From Astropecten irregularis (taxonomy: Eukaryota > Echinodermata > Asteroidea > Paxillosida > Astropectinidae), in contig OZ020254.1 in NCBI GenBank assembly GCA_963971285.1, positions 3,906,001-3,970,000 of the forward strand: a stretch of 64,000 nt of DNA, written 5' to 3'. Each line of letters opens with the position of its first letter. Within the stretch, counting starts at the first letter, position 1. Below, piece after piece: positions 59,313 through 64,000 of the stretch. The translations under genes and the position numbers were made by a program. A model generated the notes under the pieces. The model saw nothing but the letters and a program-made list of their open reading frames with translations. It searched no databases and was not told the DNA's origin.

Positions 59313-62209
59313 ATTAGGGTCAAGGCCTATTTGTGCCATTGGAACCACTTTTATGAAATCAATTTCTTCTTTGGGTTTTTCCATTCATTCATAAAATTGA
59401 AAAATTAGCAAAACCTTAATAAAAATTTAAAACACTGATGTGAATGTAAAATAAATAAACTGAAAAATTATTGACGAGACATGGTGCAGTAAAAAAACAA
59501 CAACTAACTTCATTCTTTAATACTAGAATGCTTTGTGAATCTGCGCATGTCCCTTTGTAATTATGAAAAGGGCATCCGTGTTATCATTATGAAATAAGCA
59601 TTGATTCACGTACAAAATAAAACCTTTGGTTTCAAGTATTTGTAAAGGTCTACTAATTAGCCTAATATAAAAATGTACACCCTCGATCTGGGGGCATAGG
59701 GGGCGTATGTGGCCGACTTCCTCATAAGCACTCCGTGGTGAAATTAAGACATGTACAGAACAGCCTAAACATGTGGTTAGACGGTCTACTCAGTGTGAAA
59801 TAATGTACAACTGCATGTATTTATGTTGATCAAGTCCACTTCCCAAGACCCTATTTCATCAATTAGGTCACTAGTACATAACCGCACTGAAAATGCATTG
59901 ATGCTCTGCTTCGCCTGGCCTGGCCTAAGCAGCGCAGGCATGCAGGCATGGCATTCCACTAATTACTTCCCCAGACCTGAAAGGTCCTCCTGATATTTGA
60001 TTGAAAATCAGACCCTCCCTCCTCCAGTCTCTGTTTAGCAAGTCATCCCTGTGTCCCCTCCCCTTGAATCTTCAAGGTTTCATGTTGTAGAAGGCCATTG
60101 ATGCAGGAGATATAATTCTTTATCACAGGGCTGGCTGGATGACTGACTCGGCTGGCTGGCTCGGCATTTGAGTGGAATGAACAAGATTATACGGGCTACA
60201 AGGTTATTTTACCCAGCACAATACGCAGTCTGGAATGACTCAATAGAGTGTTCATGTTCATGTGCAAGCTCCTCGAACGTCAGCCTGATGCTTGATCAAG
60301 AATGCCACTGATCCGACCGATGTACGGTTCACTAAAAATCCTCCGACCTAAGTTCTCTCAGTCAGTCATAGATTCTTAAAATGAGGTCACTTTTACCACA
60401 AGGAATGATATCAAACTAGCGTACTATTCAGATGCTTGCATCATTGACCTTGTAGCCCTACACCTGTAATTTAAAGTTGGATTCAAAATTGAAAAAAAAA
60501 CACAAAGCAGGCAAACACGCTGAATAACCATGGCTCCACAGAGGCTAGTACTGGTACAAATTTAGTCCATAAACAAACAGTACTTTTTAATCATTCTCCA
60601 GTGGTTAGGCCCCCAAATGCCCTCCGGTGGCGATGGCTGGTAATGTTTACCAGTAAAATACCATCAGTCGTACCTTCTACTACCACGACCCAGCAAATTA
60701 TTAATAATGTCAACCACCTCCCCAAATCAATGAAAATTCCTAGAATTTTAATGGTGGGTCGGTGGCAACCCGCAATTTTTGTGAGCTTGTTTAATCCGGA
60801 GTCCAGCATGATCTCACCTCTTACCGCTCGGAACCGGAACCGCAAAGCCTGAACAATTGCAAAGCCTGGAGTTCATGAACTTACAAACTCCACCCAATCC
60901 AAACAGATCAAGGAAACAAGCAAAACACACACACAGTACACACAAAAACATCATTCATTACTTCTCCATAACACTGTGCATCATAGCATGAAGTTTATAA
61001 GTACTATGAAAGAACTGGTCATGTTGTTTTGTTGGTGAGTTTTTTTTTAAAGCAAGCAATCCTTCCTAATATCATCTGGTTTATAAAAAAAGGGGCCAGT
61101 AGAAATTTATCAAGATCAGTGTACACATTTTTGAGATAAATGAGATACATGTACTAACAAATACTGTTATAGTTTAAGTTTTTATTGAATGAAGTTATGC
61201 ACAATACAATCAGGTTTAATTTAGTTGCAATTGAAATCCGCTCACGTAGGCCTACATGTAACTTACATGTAGTTATTTAATACAGTATAGTAATGCCCGG
61301 AAGGGCTGTGATCGTACTTGCATAAAAAACTTGAAAACATTTCACGTTTCCTATACTTTTGTACAGACAAAGTGAGACCAAAAAACCTGAAATCTGTTTT
61401 TTTTTTCCTGAGAAAAATCACACCCCTGCAATGGTGAATTCACTCACAGGGAGTCTAAATCGCGACGGAAGATTTGCATGAAATCCAGTTAAAATTCATT
61501 CATTTTTACGAGTCCAGACATTTAAATTCTATTTCCAAAGGGCTTGCACAACCCTGGTACATGTATAATGGACAATGCTTTTATTTTTCCTCAACTCTTT
61601 TTTTCTTTCTTCTTTAACAGGTTATACATCCGGACTTCCTGTGTGCCGAGGAATAAGACATTAACCTTTTGACCCTGGTTGCTCCAGGAACAAACTTGCA
61701 CAATGGCAGCCCAGCGGAAGCCCTTTGACTGCGTACAAGACCAGTCTTGATCAGTAACATGTGTTTTTCAGACAATAAAATTCTTAATTCGCTTCGGGCA
61801 CATTATGTACGCTACTGACCGAAGTGGTTCAGTGGCAAAAAGCGCCACAGACATAGAAAATCAAAAGAAGTCGAGGTGGAGTCGAGGTACAGTAGGTCAT
61901 TGGTAATCTAATGACCGCTGACTGAAAATACAATACAGTACTTCGAGTGCAAACAAAAACCCAGTAGCTATGGGGGTAGGCCCTACAGGATGAAGGATTC
62001 TGGGCATTTGAAAGAAACGGAGAAATCCACTAAACAGCTCCAATAAGCAAAAGTCGGCCAGGTTGCTTTTTTAATCTTCAAACATAGAATTCATCTTAAA
62101 CTTCCAATTAAAATAATAAATCAATGTAAAAAACAACAGAACTTCCGTCTAATAGCTGATGAGAGTGTGCTGATTTTGTCTTTGTTTGTTTTGTTGTCAT
62201 TGTTGTGTT

Positions 62210-62331
62210 AAAGTAAGGTTGGTTTGCGATGACACCATGCAATCTCTTTTTTGAGAATGTGTGGTTCTGAGAAAAACCGGTGGTATTAACTAGACGTTCC
62301 GAACAGTGTGTTCTGTTCGTCCTCAGGAGAG
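62210..62331 (-). mobile_element. Repeat with degenerate hammerhead-like motif
   Basis: The minus strand reads TCTC, CTGAGGA (62326-62320), CGAACAG-AACA-type loop-CTGTTCG, GAACGTC, TAG. Stem II is a perfect 7-bp helix but the core box is CTGAGGA instead of CTGATGA. The left flank GGTTTGCGATGACACCATG is related to the flank of the copy at 36945-37110. Confidence 0.45.
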
Positions 62332-63308
62332 TGACTGGACTGGAGTTGTTGTGTTGTTGTTGTTGTTGTGTTTCGTTGTTGCGTTATGAGAGGCTTTAGA
62401 GATGACATGCTGCCGTAAGATCTTAACATGAAAGACACGACTCTGCCAGTCTGCCAAGAGTGCAAAATCTATTACCTAAGCAAGGAACGGCCGGCCGGCC
62501 ATATGCTATTGCAATCATCACACATGGAAAACATTCTCCGAATGTTAAGATTCCTCCCCTGACAAAATGCCAAGCATTAATGACAGAGAGGGAGGGAGGG
62601 AGGGCCCTTTTGTTGGCCATCTGCCAAGAGTAGTGAATCACTGGCTAGTAGTAACTAACTAAACAAGGCAGACAGAGCCATCATACAAGCTCATGAATGT
62701 GACACAGGGATCTCATGTGCAAATTGCTGCGGAAGAAAAAAAGCCCGGCTGATCAAATATAATGCCAAATGTAATTGTAAACGGCAAGTCAATCATCGGC
62801 TTCCATCATTTCCACAACATATCCTCCAGTACATAAAATTACAAGGTCACAGACACTACCAGCAACAATATACCAGCTCTAGGTATTAGATAGACCTCTT
62901 CCCCAGACAGGGTATGGCAGACCTTGGGCGAGAGAATATCCACTAACTGCCATTTTCCTTTCTTTTTCTGGGAATTCAAATTGCATGTACCCTTGAAGTC
63001 ATTCAGAATAATGGTTCTGGGGTTGATGTCTGATCACTTATTAGGTTTAACTGGCACAAAAGTAATTAACAGTTAATATTTTATAGGCACAGACAATTGA
63101 TCTGTTGATGACATGATCACTGTGGGCTATTATTACATGTAGGCCTATATGTAGCAATAAGATCAATTTGTGTGTATATTCATGATATCCTCTTTTGTAT
63201 CCAAGAAGATAAAACGTTCAGTACAGTTCGAAATCCAAAGTTGTAGGCCTTTGTGCATAATTTACAAACAAACAAAATATTCTACAAAAAGAAACAATGC
63301 ATTTTAAG

Positions 63309-63665
63309 TTAAAGGTATAATATATGATTGATAAAGGTCACAGAACAGTATTCACACTTTGTCTGATTCAACATGTATAAAACAACTCACCTGTGAAAAT
63401 TTGAGCTAAAATTATTGGACATCTGAGTCCAACTCAATTTTTCTTATAAAATATAAAGAATGGTTTTGATCTCACCCCAAGATCAAAACTGTTTTCAGTC
63501 TTTGTTTTACTAATTTCTGGATAAATACACCATTTTGGGTGGAAATATTTCAACGGTATGTTTCTACCACCACCATCCTCATACATGTGTACCCTAAAAG
63601 TTATACATAAATCTGTGAACATTTCTATTTGGGGATGTTACCAATCCTGTATTGAACCTTTTAAA
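63309..63665 (-). mobile_element. TTTAAAGGTA-end MITE-like element, copy 6
   Basis: The left end is TTAAAGGTATAATATATGA and the right end CCAATCCTGTATTGAACC followed by TTTTAAAA. The inner hairpin GGTTTTGATCTCACC / AAGATCAAAACTG is well kept. Confidence 0.65.
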
Positions 63666-64000
63666 AAATTGAACTCTTATAACTTCAGGCCTAAACCTTG
63701 TACTTTAACCTGTTTTTCAGACAGAAACACCCACTCAATCATGGTGAAAATAAACCAGTTGAACAACGAAGTTCCAACTCCATACAACAAACATCAAGAT
63801 TGGCAAGAAGTGACTGTGTACAGCAATTAATCAATAGGCCTATGTGGAAACTCTCTATGATTGGGTCATACACAATGTGACCTCTCCTGATGAAAGCAAC
63901 TAAAGAAACAGGGCAGCTGATGATTAGAATGTAAGCCATTGTAGCCGGAATCTATGGTCCAGACCTTCCTCTATGGTATTACTGAGCATTTGACAGTCAT

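Larger units (their letters stand above)
57055..64000. other. Intron or 5' region upstream of the first visible JMJD1C exon
   Basis: No exon is recognised. The basic leader exon expected upstream of VYVEFD was looked for on the minus strand and not found. The stretch holds a G16-G18 run at 57785-57803, a T30 run near 59280-59309, a (GTT)n run near 62348-62370, a CCGGCCGG-type palindrome near 62490, a hammerhead-like relic at 62290-62331 and a TTTAAAGGTA-type element at 63309-63665. Open frames on both strands at 60591-60852 match nothing I know. Confidence 0.7.

Noticed and set aside
61600-61700. Plus-strand pyrimidine tract followed by AACAG, a possible acceptor
   Set aside because: No downstream open frame with a donor or family likeness supports an exon.

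Overview
The window looks like intron-rich animal DNA. The dispersed palindromes built on TAGGCCTA and ACATGT, the AT-rich introns and the dense population of small non-autonomous elements suggest an echinoderm, most likely a sea star. This is an inference from sequence texture, not a match to a named genome.

I can support one protein-coding gene, and it is fragmentary. Five minus-strand exons (57054-56896, 46674-46558, 25915-25703, 18613-18532, 13288-13120) encode the N-terminal part of a KDM3-family protein most like JMJD1C (JmjC-domain histone demethylase 2C type). The first four join in a consistent reading frame with canonical AG/GT borders. The fifth is Lys/Asp/Glu-rich and its best frame does not follow the fourth, so a short exon between them is probably unseen. 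The start codon exon lies beyond 64000. The zinc finger and JmjC domain would lie left of position 1. Introns are about 5 to 21 kb. I found no other convincing protein gene; nearly all other open frames are chance.

The rest is intron and 5' intron sequence carrying mobile DNA. The most notable set is a family of very short insertions (about 48 to 167 bp) built from a hammerhead-ribozyme-like motif. Several have an inverted pair of motifs, and four are flanked by 12-15 bp direct repeats, which implies retro-insertion. One copy is joined to a tRNA-like sequence. A separate hammerhead-like site at 37040-37080 keeps the whole canonical core. Other elements are a hAT-like element with an 8-bp target duplication (28976-29423), TA-flanked elements (16499-16925, 46795-46974, 52947-53319), a six-copy family with TTTAAAGGTA ends, a four-copy family with CAATTTCATAGAGC ends, a 65-bp-arm foldback (42428-42578), a 110-130 bp period satellite (44860-45600), and a tandem repeat with eight perfect TGACGTCA (CRE-type) octamers (31840-32560).

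Layout: 57055-64000 is the intron upstream of the first visible exon, with a hammerhead-like relic near 62300; 46675-56895 holds tRNA-like repeats and a possible LINE tail; 25916-46557 is the most repeat-rich intron; 18614-25702, 13289-18531 and 1-13119 hold further short elements, including most of the hammerhead-like insertions.
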